NCBI GenBank assembly: GCA_018398585.1
Contig: JAGTTD010000014.1
Coordinates: 20,273,387-20,337,386, forward strand
Source of the DNA: Simmondsia chinensis
Lineage: Eukaryota; Streptophyta; Magnoliopsida; Caryophyllales; Simmondsiaceae
DNA: 64,000 bases
Direction: 5' to 3'
Under the pieces are notes generated by a model. It ran no database searches and was not told the origin of the DNA. It saw only the letters and a list, made by a program, of their open reading frames with translations. A program made the position numbers and the translations under genes. The stretch's first letter is position 1. Each line of letters opens with the position of its first letter. This document shows positions 44,858-56,008 of this stretch, piece after piece.

Positions 44858-47800
44858 ATGGCAGTCCGAAATGGAGTATTAGCTATTACGGAAGATCTTG
44901 TCTTGCCTGTCAGTATCATACCCACTATAGCGCGGGAGCTCCAGATTGAGAGGGAGCGACTTCATGATACGCTAGTTATCACCCAAGCTTCCTTGCTAAG
45001 TAATTCTTTGTTGAGGCTGAAAAGTTTTCCATCATGTTGGATGCATTTCTCTGAAGAAACCGTTTAGGATGAAACAATTTTTTTGTTTGGTTCTCTTCAA
45101 TCGTCGATATAATATTCTTTCTACCAAATATATCTTAAATAATCTGTTCAACAGCTTGTTACTCTTCTTGAAGGCAATATGGTTTTGATCAATCTTGTCT
45201 TAGCAGAATTGCTTCTAATTAATATTGGCTTGAAGTTGTACCTGTAGAATATCTGCAAAGGAGGGGTGGATGTGCTAATACGAGAAAGTTCAATTATGTT
45301 GTATGTTACTGTTCAAATTGATGGGGCCATATGTTTCATTTTTAACGAAGATAGTCTTAGATATGACACCTCGATCTTCTTTGATATGATTCTTGATTTC
45401 CATTTGTATTTCTTCAAGAGAATTATGTTAGGAATTAAAAGAACATATACATTATTGCAATTAAATAATTTCCTTGCAAGTAAAATCCATGACACTCCAT
45501 TTGGATATGTTGTTATGATCAAATTTTCGAAATGCCTTTTTGGCTCTAGCAATTATGTTGCGTAGAAAGATGAAAGTAATAGTAATATAGTTGCAAGTAT
45601 GATGACTGATGAGTAACTAAGAAAGGAATATTTGCAGGACACTAGATTCTTGCACTTCTAAATGTGATGCTGCATTTAATGTGGGAAGTCGCTCCTGGGG
45701 AGTTTATATATTCCCCGCCCTGAAAACTTTTTGCTGATGGTTTTGATGTTTTGGCCATTATATGTTCTTTGGCTACAAGCTGATGATGCAGCCTGAACAC
45801 TCAACTTCTAATAGTAACACCAGCAATTATAATTTAATAGTCCTTTGTAAAGCCTGTATGCATATCCTATGTTCTTTCGTTTTTTCTGGATGCTCCTCTC
45901 AGTATCCCCTTTCTCTATTATAAAATTATTATCTTTCTCTGATAAAAGAAAACCTTTTTCATAACTTAGAAATCATGTTCTAACTTCTGGCATGTGGAGG
46001 TTTTGCTATTTCATACTCTATTTGTTTAGTGGATGGTATACTGATTTTTTGTTTCGATGTCATAACTTGATCAGATCGGCTGCCTGTGAAGTCAGCTTCT
46101 ATGGACGTTGTTGTTGCTTTCTCTAAGTCGCTTGAATTCCCTTCTACCTCATTGTTTGAGGAAATTTCAAGAGTACTGAAGCCTAGCGGTGTGGTCCTTG
46201 TCAACTTGGCTCCACATACTACGAATCTTCCCTCAGATAAGGTAATTTTGTTTATGGTGTTTTTGGTTGATTTGTGTTGTTTATAGTTTGCACAAGTGCA
46301 CAAGCCCTTGGCTCAGTTTCTCTGACTTGGAGTTCCTCTCATGGTTAATTGCCAGACATCTTCTTCACTTGAACGGAAGCTACTTGTAGCAGGTTTATTA
46401 GAGCCAGAAATTATTCCGCAAATATCTGATGGTTCTTCCGATGCTCAAACTTTGAGGGTAAGCTGCGCTACACATTTAAACATTTCAAATCTTTCTCCTC
46501 TCCCCTTTAAAAATGTAAATACAAACTAAAAATCAAAGGTTAATGTTATTTTCTGTTTGTGTTTCATGGACGTGATGAAAAATTTTTGGTCTTGTGCTTG
46601 TGACATTGATATGGGTATGAATATGGGTTCATTTGGACGAATGAGATTCCTATGGTAATTTGATAAAGATAATTGCATTGAAATAGAACATATCATAAAG
46701 AAATAAGGATATGTAAGTTGCATTGCTCCGAAGCATCTAATTAGTATCCATGCTGGAGACCGAGTGCTAGTATTTCGGTTGATTGCCATGTCTTTAAAAT
46801 TAAAGCATGCTTTGCTGGTTGCATCACAGTTGAGTTGCTGGAGTTGTTGTGTTGTGGAAGTTGGTGTGGCAGACATAACATGACATGCCACATCCAATCA
46901 CATAACTTAATAGCTAGCTTTGAATTTTTTGGACTTAGCATTTAACCTCATTGTTTTGAGTCCCGTTTAAAATTCCCTCTCGTCAAGAAACCTGTAATAT
47001 GAGCATCTATTTCTGTAGGTTAAAGCTAAGAAGCCTTCTTGGAAGCTTGGCTCATCATTTTCCATCAAGGTGCCGAAAGCTTTACCTAAGGTTCAGATAA
47101 GCGATGATTCAGATCTGATTGACGAGGATTCTCTCTTGACTGTGGAAGACCTTATAAAACCACAACTGCCACTTGGTAAGAATTTGAGAATTAGTTAGCA
47201 TGTCATCTGTGTTAGCTGAGAGACATACTAGAATATCTGTCCAATGGTCAGACTCAGTTGTTGTCGCATGGTTTTCTATGTTTTAGTTTAATTTTAATTT
47301 TCATACCACAATCTAGGTATCATGCTACACGGATACTTTAGGGTGGAATGTAGAATCAAAGTAGCTGTGCATGTTGTGAAACATATAATGTTATATGCTT
47401 CTTGACCATTTGAGTTATGACTTTGTGCAGCTGGTGATTGTGAAGTTGGAAGCACACGAAAGGCCTGCAAGAACTGCACTTGTGGAAGGGCTGAGGCAGA
47501 GCAGAAAGTAGAAAAACTGTTGACGATGGAACAGTTGAATAATCCTCAGTCAGCATGTGGCAGTGTAAGTCTTGCGACTTACTGTGGGCGATCGAGACAG
47601 CTTATTAGGCTCCATACCAAGCTTGCTGAGCTTGTTGAGCATGCTATTTTTGAGCTTGTGGTTAGCTCACGCTCTACTCAATTGAGCTTGAACTGAGGTC
47701 GATGAGCTTCAAGTTCAACTTATTCTCATATAGGATCTCTTTTGGTTGAGCATGACTTATTGGGCCTAAACTTGGATGGTTTGAGCTCCTTTACGCTATA

Positions 47801-49389
47801 ATTAAGCTCGAGATTGGCTCCTTTAAGCCTACAAGCAGCTGTGTGAGAGTTTAGCTGCTAAATGCCGCGGTTGACTAGTTTCTTGCAAGTTTTATTTGTT
47901 TAACCACTTAACTTGCAGCCAGATATTGACATATTTTTCTTTTTTTTTCCCATCTTTTTCTCATTTTGCAGTGTGGGCTTGGAGATGCCTTCCGATGCAG
48001 CACATGCCCTTACAAGGGTCTTCCTCCATTTAAGCTTGGGGAAAAGGTAAGAGAATTCTATTCCTCTTCCTACACCATCCCACCCACATCTCTGAACCGG
48101 AGAAGGAAAGTTGAAGAAAAAGTAGGTTCTATTTTGCATCTAGAATTGAAATTGAACTGTGAAATTGTAATTTCATTTCAAGTTTTATCATTAATTGAAA
48201 TTTGGATGGAATTCTAATTACATTATTTGGTCAATCAAAGGAATTGGTTAGTGATTCCATAACAGTTCGGGGCATCATGAGTTTTGAGCAATCAAGTTGG
48301 AGCATTTTGAGTTTGGGCTAGTTAAGGTTGCATTGTAGTTGGGCTAAATCACTTTGAAGTCCAGTTATCTCGAGTTTTAGGTCAACTTCGGTTGAGATTT
48401 GGTTAAGTTGGATCATTTTTTGTTCGAGTCATCTCGGATTTTGGGCTAGTCAGATTGGGTCGTTTTGAGATTCAAGTTAGCAAGGGCCGAATTTGAGTTG
48501 ATTTAGGTCATTTGGAGCTCAATTCTTCTTGGTTTTGGGTTAATTGGATGCATCATTTCTTATTTCAAATTATCTCTGGTTGGGTCAAATTTGCGGCGAG
48601 AGTTGGAATGGGTCATTTGGAGTTTAAGTCATCTTATATTTCGGTCTATTAGGTCGAGTCATTTCAATTTTTGGATTAGCTTGGTTCACATTTCGTTTGC
48701 GTAGGTTCATTTTTACATTTGAGTAATCATTAGTTTGAGTCAATTAGGCTAGGTCAGTTAGGACTTCGAGTTAGAAAAGGGCGGGTTTAAGTTAGGTTGG
48801 GCCATTTCGGTTTCAAGTCATTCGAGTTTAGTCATTTTGAGATTTGGATAAAATTTAGGTTATGTTAGGTCTTCAAGGTTCGAGTTATTTTGGATTAATC
48901 GAGTTGGGTCATTTTGTATTTTTGGTCACTGAAGTTGAATGGAATTGCTCCCGGAAGGGGTAAGACTGCGTAGACCCCACGCCTCCCAGACTCTGCTTAT
49001 GCGGAAACCTTGAGGCACTGAGTTTGTTGTCTGAAGTTGAATGGAATTGCAATTCCTTCCCCCTATCCAAATAATTGAAATATATGATTTTTAGTTGCAG
49101 CCCAAGTTTATGGAATTGTGCAGTGGAATTATAGTTCCAATTTCAACAAGCTAAACAACAAAATTGAAGTTTTGAAACTCTTTCAGTTTCAGTATCAATT
49201 CTAAGCTCTAATTTCATATGCTAAATGAGAGCTAAGGGAATGTTGAAAAGGGAATTTAACGGATGTTAGGACATGTTCACTTATGAAGATCTCCAAGTTT
49301 CTTGAGAAAAAAGTGTCCAAAGTGTGTTGTCCCATATAATACATACAAAGAGACCTAACTGTCTAAATTTGTTAGAAAACATGATTATT

Positions 49390-49420
<31 letters not shown>

Positions 49421-49721
49421 CCTTCCCTGTACTAAAACTGGGCTGCATTTCCCTTGTTTTCCACTTGAGTTATGTGGGTTTTAATCCCTTTTCACACATG
49501 GGGCTCTTCCAAGCGGGGTTGGACGTCCATATAACCAGGAGATCGATGAGGTATGTGTAAGCTAGCCTAGATGTTGTAGATGACCTAGTTACCAAAAAGA
49601 CCTGTACTTTTTGTGGTAAGACACAGTTTGATCCATTGATGCATTTACCTTCACTGACATGTGTATGTTCTTTTCTTTTCAGGTTTCATTGACTGGGAGC
49701 TTCCTTGCAGCAGATATATAA
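44858..49721 (+). CDS. DRE2: DRE2/CIAPIN1 (anamorsin), cytosolic Fe-S assembly protein
   Basis: Seven coding exons, all with GT-AG introns and matching phase: 44858-44999, 46075-46241, 46356-46457, 47019-47175, 47431-47564, 47972-48046, 49683-49721 (816 nt, 271 aa, close to other plant DRE2 proteins). In the CIA pathway DRE2 takes electrons from a diflavin reductase (Tah18/ATR3) for cytosolic and nuclear Fe-S protein assembly. The N terminus (1-~110) is the methyltransferase-like domain ([25 protein letters not shown]). A linker ([18 protein letters not shown]) leads to the CIAPIN1 domain. Motif I is C193-X8-C202-X2-C205-X-C207 and motif II is C232-X2-C235-X7-C243-X2-C246, both intact, then [13 protein letters not shown]. 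The ATG is the first in frame and fits the family start. No stop or frameshift is seen, so it looks functional. Confidence 0.95.
47585..47880. repeat. GAGCTTG-rich degenerate repeat in DRE2 intron 5
   Basis: Scattered GAGCTTG, GCTTGCTGAGCTTGTTGAGC and AAGCTCGAG words in both orientations, similar in style to the interior of the hAT-like element at 30641. No clear terminal repeats were found, so it is only a probable transposon remnant. Confidence 0.4.
48255..48925. repeat. Degenerate minisatellite in DRE2 intron 6
   Basis: About 670 bp made of imperfect units of roughly 45-60 bp around words such as GGGTCATTTTGAG, TTCGAGTCATCTCGG and TTTTGGGCTAGTCAG. It is non-coding and lies wholly inside the intron. 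Confidence 0.6.
48949..49030 (+). mobile_element. 5'-truncated SINE in DRE2 intron 6
   Basis: An 82-bp insertion, TCCCGGAAGGGGTAAGACTG to the TTGTTGT tail, with the shared SINE module (CTTATGCGGAAACC, TTGAGGCACTGAG). It is flanked by a perfect 20-bp duplication CTGAAGTTGAATGGAATTGC (48929-48948 and 49031-49050), so the insertion is certain. Confidence 0.92.
49392..49420. repeat. 29-bp poly(T) tract in DRE2 intron 6
   Basis: Uninterrupted T29 in the sense strand about 260 bp upstream of the last acceptor. It could be the tail of a retroelement inserted on the minus strand, but no body was recognised. Confidence 0.9.
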
Positions 49722-49870
49722 TAATGTCGTGAGCCCGGGATAAATGTTCACTGCATTAAGCATATGTCTCTTTCATTTGTTAGCTTTATTTTATCCATCT
49801 ACAAAGCTTGTATCTTGTTGACTTCAATAATATAATGTCAGTTGATTATGTGATGTTCATTCCTTAAGTC
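49722..49870 (+). terminator. DRE2 3' UTR and likely poly(A) region
   Basis: After the stop at 49721 an AT-rich 3' UTR contains AATAATATAATG (about 49827-49838) and T/G-rich stretches before and after it, as in plant polyadenylation regions. The exact cleavage site cannot be fixed from sequence. Confidence 0.5.
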
Positions 49871-50264
49871 GGATTCAGATATGACCGTTACCCAACACAA
49901 TAGCTAGTAGTTTAACCTCTATTTACGACTTATGAGTGGCCTGTTTTGGTTGTAATGATTAATAGTTTCCATGTGATTGAATTTCATGGATCGAAATGAA
50001 AAGAATCGTTTTATATCCGTTGGCATCTTCTTTGTCAAGATAGGAACAACCTTGTAGTTTTCTTCTTTCCAGCGCATTCAGTTAGGGTGACTTATCCAAA
50101 AAAAGAAAAAAAAAAAAAAAAAAGGCATTCAGTTAAGGCTACCCACTTTGATAATGTAATGTGAACATAATTGTAAAGTAGGGGGTTTTAGTTCGGATTT
50201 TTGAAGTTGGGTTAAATTTTGGGTGAACATGCTTAACTCGTTTATAAATATTGATCCGTTTTTG

Positions 50265-50385
50265 CTTTTTTAAGTTTGGGGCTCTTCGGACATAACCGCC
50301 CTTTAAGATGGCATCTTATAAGGGTAATATTGTATATATTTTATCCCGTTAAACCCTACCTCGATAGGTACCTCTCGGCACTGTG
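50265..50385 (+). mobile_element. Probable old SINE copy
   Basis: The order of words follows the SINE tail: CGGACATAACCGCCCTTT, AAGGGTAATATTGTATAT, AAACCCTACC, GATAGGTACCTCTCGGCACT, then a T-rich end. It is diverged, with no clear target duplication. Confidence 0.35.
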
Positions 50386-50970
50386 TGGGTTTTTATTTTT
50401 ATTTTTATTTTCCTATTGTATGCTTCACTTGTTTGAGTTTGTGAGTTCAATTTAGATGTGTTTGGTCAAGCTGTCTATAACATGTTTAAACCCTTCATGT
50501 ACTTAGGATGAATCACGTACGTATGTTTTTTTTACTTATCTTGTCATGAGATGATTTGAAATAAGAAATATTTTTTGACCATGAAATAAGGCGTATATTA
50601 GTTAGGAATTCTTATGTTTAAATGAACGTATTACTTGGGTGTAAACAAAAGTAATTTAAGTTGTAGGTTTTTGTACTGTCTACTAAGTTAATTTAATTTT
50701 TGCATTTTTAAGTGTGTTAATTTAGCTTTTATATAATTTGTACTGTGTCTATTTAAAACCCAGAGTAAAGTTAAGTTCCATATGGAATTGTTGGTCGGTC
50801 ATGGGTGGGTTTTAAATTGGCTAACGAGCGTTTGTATTTGACCTCTTGCATTTGGCACAATTGTAATATTTACAAATTATGTCATTAACTTTAATTATAT
50901 TATATGATTAAACTGACATAACCTAAATTGTGGATGAATGGGATTTCATGTCATGAGAGATAATGTAACG

Positions 50971-51196
50971 TGAAGCACCAATTAGTGATATACCATTGGA
51001 ATTGATGGAGAAGGAGGGTCAGAAATGAGAGATTAGAGAGAATAGAGGAGGATTAGGGTTGGGGTTAGGAAAAAGGGAAGAATTGAGAGAGAGAGAGTAT
51101 ATTATTGAATGCCTTCAAGTGCACTAATACAAGACTTCTTATAAGACTAACATCATGAAGGTTGATTCAATCCTAGTAGTAGTGTAATGAGACTTA
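50971..51196 (-). repeat. Gypsy 3' LTR
   Basis: Starts TGAAGCACCAATTAGTGATA on the plus strand and ends near GTAATGAGACTTA. It aligns with 56009-56255 throughout and is about 20 bp shorter in the GA-rich part. Confidence 0.85.
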
Positions 51197-52429
51197 TAAC
51201 CCACCCCCACCCCCAAATTTGAAGTTCCTTTGGCCACAAGGAAAAAAAATTTGGAAACCGAAGACAAAACTTGGAATAATCTTCCCAAGTGGCGCCCTTA
51301 ATACTATGGTTCCGTCCGTCAACCAGGAGTTGCGTTGCTGCTGCATTGCGGTGCTTGACGAGGCGACGATTAAGTATGGCAGCGGGTTCACAACGAAAAT
51401 CAGGAATTGTGGGTGCCAAGGTGGGATGTCCCTGAGTTACCGTCTCGACATGTCGGCAAAGCTGCGAAACATGAAAAGTAGAATGAATCTTAACCTCAGG
51501 AGGAAGAGCAAGGGTATAAGCTACGACCCCTATCTTAGCAATGACACGATATGGGCTGTAATATTTGGCGGCGAGCTTCATGTTTGGGCGTTTGTGCACT
51601 GAGACCTGACAATAAGGTTGGAGCTTGAGGTAAACCCAATCCCCAACCGCGAATTGTTGCTCCGAATGTGCACGAGAAAGGTGGTGTTTGAGAAGTTGCG
51701 TAGCTTCCTCGCATGCTACCATGGTACGATCAATCGCAGCCACATCTGTCTCGCCTGGAACATACCGAATGTGTTAAAGGCGGTTGTTGACCATATAACA
51801 CTTTCCAAGGCGTAGATTGAATGGCCGAGTAAAAAGACATATTATACCACCACTCCGCAACGGGAATAAAATCAGCCCAAGTGGTCAGCATTTCACAACA
51901 AAAGCAATGAAGATACGTTTCCAAAGTACGATTAACGACCTCGGTTTGACCGTTCGTTTGGGGATGATAGCCGGAAGGCATATGAAGATTGATACCCAAA
52001 ATGCGGAACAACTCCCGCCAAAAGAGGCTCAAGAACATAGAGTCCCAGTCGGAAACAATACTTTACAACAAGCCATGTAATTGGAAAACCGAGTCTAAGA
52101 AAAAACCCGAGCAACGTCTTGCGCTGAGTAAGGATGGGTGAGTAGCATAAAATGGGCGTACTTGCTCAGTCGATCAACGACAACAAAAATTGTGTCCTTC
52201 CGTCAAGACAACGATAGCCCATCAATGAAATCCATGGATATCGAAGTCCATACCGTCTCCAGGAGCAGTAAGGGTTGAAGGAGACCAGGATACATGGCAT
52301 TGTCGGACTTACACCGTTGACAAACGCTACATTCTGACACAAATGTATAAACATCGCGGCGCATGCCTCGCTAATAGAAGAGACAGTGCAACTTGCGATA
52401 AGTAGTATTAACTCCGGAATGTCCCCCAA
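51153..52429 (-). pseudogene. Gypsy integrase pseudogene with chromodomain-like C terminus
   Basis: From 52429 downward the zinc-finger region and core are cut by stops. Clear motifs are SGYHPQTNGQTEVVNRTLET and AEWWYNMSFYSA (52038-51730). The last frame (51743-51153, 196 codons) has VGDWVYLKLQPYCQ, YSPYRVIAKIG and KIHSTFHVSQL. Then comes a chromodomain-like end (AILNRRLVK, then ATWEDYSKFCLRFPNF), typical of plant chromoviruses. The last residues run into the LTR. Confidence 0.85.
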
Positions 52430-52722
52430 CTATCGAAGTGTGATATAGCTCGAAGATACGACGATGCAAACTCAAATCCGACCCAACAACCATCCGATCG
52501 AAGCGAAGCAGCTCCTCGTTCTGCCATGAAAAAGTAGGATGGGCTGCTGTTGTGTGCTGCAGCTCGGTAATAAGCTTGGACAGTGACAGGTCCGCAGACC
52601 ACGAGGCACGGATTTCATCAAGTAACGGAGAGTGTAAATCTAGGACTAAGAAACGAAGCTCAACATCCGAAGCTGGCATTCGAGAGAGAGCGTCCGCGGC
52701 CTTGTTTAACACCCCCTCTTGT
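52371..52722 (-). pseudogene. Gypsy RNase H-integrase junction, downstream of the SINE
   Basis: After the SINE, the polyprotein resumes with NKAADALSRMPASDVELRFL (RNase H end) and TSIVGGHSGVNTTYRKLHCL (integrase zinc-finger start) before a stop at 52371. It joins on to the RNase H part at 52951 once the insertion is removed. Confidence 0.8.
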
Positions 52723-52739
52723 ACTCAAATACGATACAT

Positions 52740-52932
52740 AAAGGAACATACCCAGTGCCTCAAAGGCTCCCGCCTACATAGGGTCTTGGGGGGCGGATGT
52801 ACGCAGCCTTCCCCCTTCAGGGTGTTAACCTGAAGAGAGGTTGTTTCCCAGTGCCCCCAACCTGAGGGTGAGGACTCCCCAGGAGGTGACCCATCCAAGT
52901 ACTATTCTTGCCCAAGCTCGCTTAACTTCGGA
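52740..52932 (-). mobile_element. SINE with 5S rRNA-derived head, inserted in gypsy RNase H
   Basis: A 193-bp insertion flanked by GTACTCAA(A)TACGATACAT (52721-52739 and 52933-52950; one A differs). On the minus strand its first ~64 bases start CTCCGAAGTTAAGCGAGCTT and match the 3' half of plant 5S rRNA with about six differences, including box C (GGATGGGTCACCTCCTGG). The shared SINE tail follows: AACAACCTCTCTTCAGGTTA, AAGGCTGCGTACATCC, GCGGGAGCCTTTGAGGCACT. The head is 5'-truncated relative to 31700-31941. Confidence 0.92.
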
Positions 52933-52950
52933 GTACTCAATACGATACAT

Positions 52951-54534
52951 GAACCTCATTAACTTGGACAACCACGCACGTTGGAGGGGTGTACTAATCT
53001 TTTGTTGAAGTAAGAACTTAAGACTTTGTTGGTCAATACGAAGGATGAAAGGGCGAGGAGTGAGATAATGTTCCCATTTACGAACCGCAAGAACAACCAC
53101 CATTAACTTCCTCTCATAAACCGAAAGCCCCTGATGTGATGGAGCAAGGGGCTTGCTCAAATAGGCGATGGGTTGATCGTCTTGCATAAGGACAGCACCA
53201 AGGCCAATGCCGAAGGCATCGGTTTCCAAAACAATGGTCTTCGAAAAATTCAGTAAGGTAAGAACTGGGGAGCAAGTCAACGCGTCCTTGAGGGCGGAGA
53301 AAGCTTGCTGCGTGTCGGTAGACCATTGGGAAGAATCACGTTTCAAGAGATTGGTCAAGGGCTTACTAAGAGACCCATAATTGCGAATGAAGCGACGGCT
53401 GTATCCGGCCAAGCCTAGAAAGCCCTGGAGTTGCTTCAAAGTGTGCGGCACCGGCCAAGAATGGACCCCCTCAATTTTGCTTGTGTCGGTGAAAACACCC
53501 TGGGTTGAGATACGTTGCCCCAAATAATCGATTTCTTGCATGAAAAACTCACGCTTGGAACTCTTAGCAAATAGTTGATGGTCAAGCATTGTCTTAAAAG
53601 CCGACCGCAAATGATATAAATGATCGCGCACCGTAGAGCTATAAACTGAGATGTCATTAAAAAAAAAAAAAACAAGAATGAATTTGGGGAGAAAGGGATG
53701 AAATACCGCATTCATCAACCCTTGAAACGTTGCCGGAGCGTTCGTAAGGCTAAAAGGCATAACCCGAAACTCATAATGGCCTTGATGAGTTCGGAATGCG
53801 GTCTTATACACATCATCCGCACACATACGAACTTGATGATAGCCACTACAGAGATCCAATTTCGAGAATACCATGGAACCACATAACTCATCGAACAACT
53901 CTTCAACCACCGGGATGGGAAACTTATCCTTAACGGTTTTGCAGTTGAGCTCATGATAATCTACACACATTCGCCATGTCCCATCCTTTTTCTTGACGAG
54001 AATAACGAACGAAGCAAAAGGGCTGTTGCTATTACTAATAACACCTGTTGCAAGCATTTCACCTATCATTTTCTCAATGGCATCCTTTTGCACTAGGGGG
54101 TACCGATAGGGGCGAATGTTAACCGGACCCTCACCCAGCTTTAGGATAATACGATGATTAAATTGCAGGCAAGAGGGAGGGAGGACGCGAGTTTCCTCAA
54201 AAATAGTGCTGAATTCACATAGCAGCCCATTTAAATCAGCCCACATGCTATCCATCACCAAAACTGATGAGGAATCGATGGCTGTGGCCGTAATAGACCT
54301 AAAAGAATCGAACGGGACAAGAATGAAAAGAATAGACGGACTTATAATAGCGAGTTGGTGTAAACGTTTCTTACGCGCAATACAAAGGGAAGTAGGATGG
54401 CTGTGTAAGATACGCCTTTCTCCATGCCATTGAAACTCCATTTGCAAATGCTCAAAGTCCCAAACTATCGATCCAAGAATAGACAACCATTGGATGCCTA
54501 AGACCATATCACAACCACCGAGTGCGATCAACAA
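52951..54534 (-). pseudogene. Gypsy reverse transcriptase and RNase H
   Basis: Long open frame covering RT and RNase H. RT has LVKKKDGTWRMCVDYHELN, FSKLDLCSGYHQVRM and YEFRVMPFSLTNAPATFQGL. The catalytic box is altered to FNDI within a phenylalanine run (LVFFFFNDISVYSS) beside an A-rich tract at 53660-53672, so the catalytic Asp pair is damaged. RNase H has ETDAFGIGLGAVLMQDD and YERKLMVVVLAVRKWEHYL. The frame continues into the SINE and stops at 52825. Confidence 0.9.
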
Positions 54535-54546
54535 AACATCGCCCGA

Positions 54547-55254
54547 TTACTCATGACCCCGAGCACTTCGCTGTAACCCACGGCAAATCTCGGAACAAGA
54601 TAGCCTACTACCATCAGCCACAGTCACAGACATACATAGAGTGGAAACGAAAATACAGCCCAACCGGCGCGCCATACTCAAGTCACGAAAGTTATGTGTG
54701 CTCCCACTGTCCACAAGTATATAAAGCGGATGTTGGCAATATAATCCCATAATACGCATCGTGCTATACGAAGAAGCCTTCGCTAAAGCATTACATGAGA
54801 GCTGGGGAATATCCCCCGCAGTTGGGTCACCCAGATCAACTGGCAAACCATTAGGTTCATCGTCTTCTAAATCCTCCATGGAACCCGAGATGAGTTGCAA
54901 TTGTGGATTCTTCACCTTGCAAAATTTCATGTGCCCTGGAACGAAGGTTTCGTTACAAAAGAAACAAAGACCCTTCTCCCTACGGTCCTGAATCTCTGCT
55001 GCTAAAACTGTACGCCCTGGAGGCAATGAACTCGAAGAGCTCAAAGTCGTGGAAACATGATTACAAAAAGAGGTGGAACGAGAAGGTCCCACAGTACCCG
55101 AGCAGGAAGTAGCCTGTATGTTTGCTTCTTGTAAATGTGACAATTTCATCGCGTGATGTAAATTTTGGGGCTGGAGCATTAACACGGGATAACGAATAGA
55201 GTCCTTAAGGCCATTAACGAAACAAGAGACCAAATAGTCCTTCGATAAGCTCAT
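54547..55254 (-). pseudogene. Gypsy gag C-terminal half and protease
   Basis: 235-codon frame with gag end (SCFVNGLKDSIRYPVLMLQP), zinc knuckle LCFFCNETFVPGHMKFC and aspartic protease LVDSGSTHNF. A premature stop at the end (SARGHE) separates it from the RT frame, which continues with GCDMVLGIQWL. Confidence 0.85.
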
Positions 55255-55374
55255 GCAAGGAACAAGGCGCTCAAAACGGGACTAATAGTCAAGGACAATA
55301 CCGGCTTGCCGCAGAGTCATTAATTCGGCCATCGAATTCTCATGAACGTCACCAAACCGATGAATCAAGAAACG

Positions 55375-55975
55375 CTAATAATTCGACCAAGAAATTTCTT
55401 CAATTGGAACAGTTAGTGTTTTAAGGTAAGCCCGATGCCATTCTAGAGCATCATCCTCAAGATGCATCGAGGCGAGTTTAACTTTTGTTGCGTCCGGTGT
55501 ATTATCAATTGTAAAAAATTGCTCCGCTTTCCAAATCCAATTCTTTATACCATTGCCGCCCCCTGCAAATCGTGGAAAATCAATCTTTGACAAACGAGTA
55601 TTGAACTGATATGGAGATGTAGCTGTAGAATTCATACCAGATACCTGAACCGAGGTGGTTACTGGTGGTGCGGGCGGTGGTACAGGCGGATCAGCAGGGC
55701 CAGAGAGGATACCAGAGGTTGAGCGTGTTCGATTAGCACACATCTCATGTAATCATCTTTGTTTGCGCGAACTTGATCGAAGCCACGTTTGTCTGGACTC
55801 CGGTGACTTGTGTCTGGACTCCGGCCATTGTGTCGGACAACAATCTTTGGTGATCTTCGTACGCCGTGAAACGTTCATCAAGCTGGCACTGGATTCGAAC
55901 CTTAGTTTCATCCAATCGCGCCTTAAGCTTTCGAAATTCAGATATGCTTCTTATATTGTCAGCAATGATTGACAA
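55375..55975 (-). pseudogene. Gypsy gag N-terminal half
   Basis: Two frames in register: 55975-55745 (coiled-coil-like FRKLKARLDETKVRIQCQLD) and 55743-55375 (Pro-rich, then TRLSKIDFPRFAGGGNGIKN and EDDALEWHRAYLK). Single stops at 55745 and 55375 split a once continuous gag. The rest of gag (55374-55255) is present but closed. Confidence 0.8.
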
Positions 55976-56008
55976 TTATGCAACAAGAACTTGAAATCTG
56001 ATGCCAAG

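Noticed and set aside
44858..45067. Short uninterrupted ORF as the full first exon
   Set aside because: The frame past 44999 ([10 protein letters not shown]...) is intronic: splicing at 44999/46075 restores the family sequence in phase.
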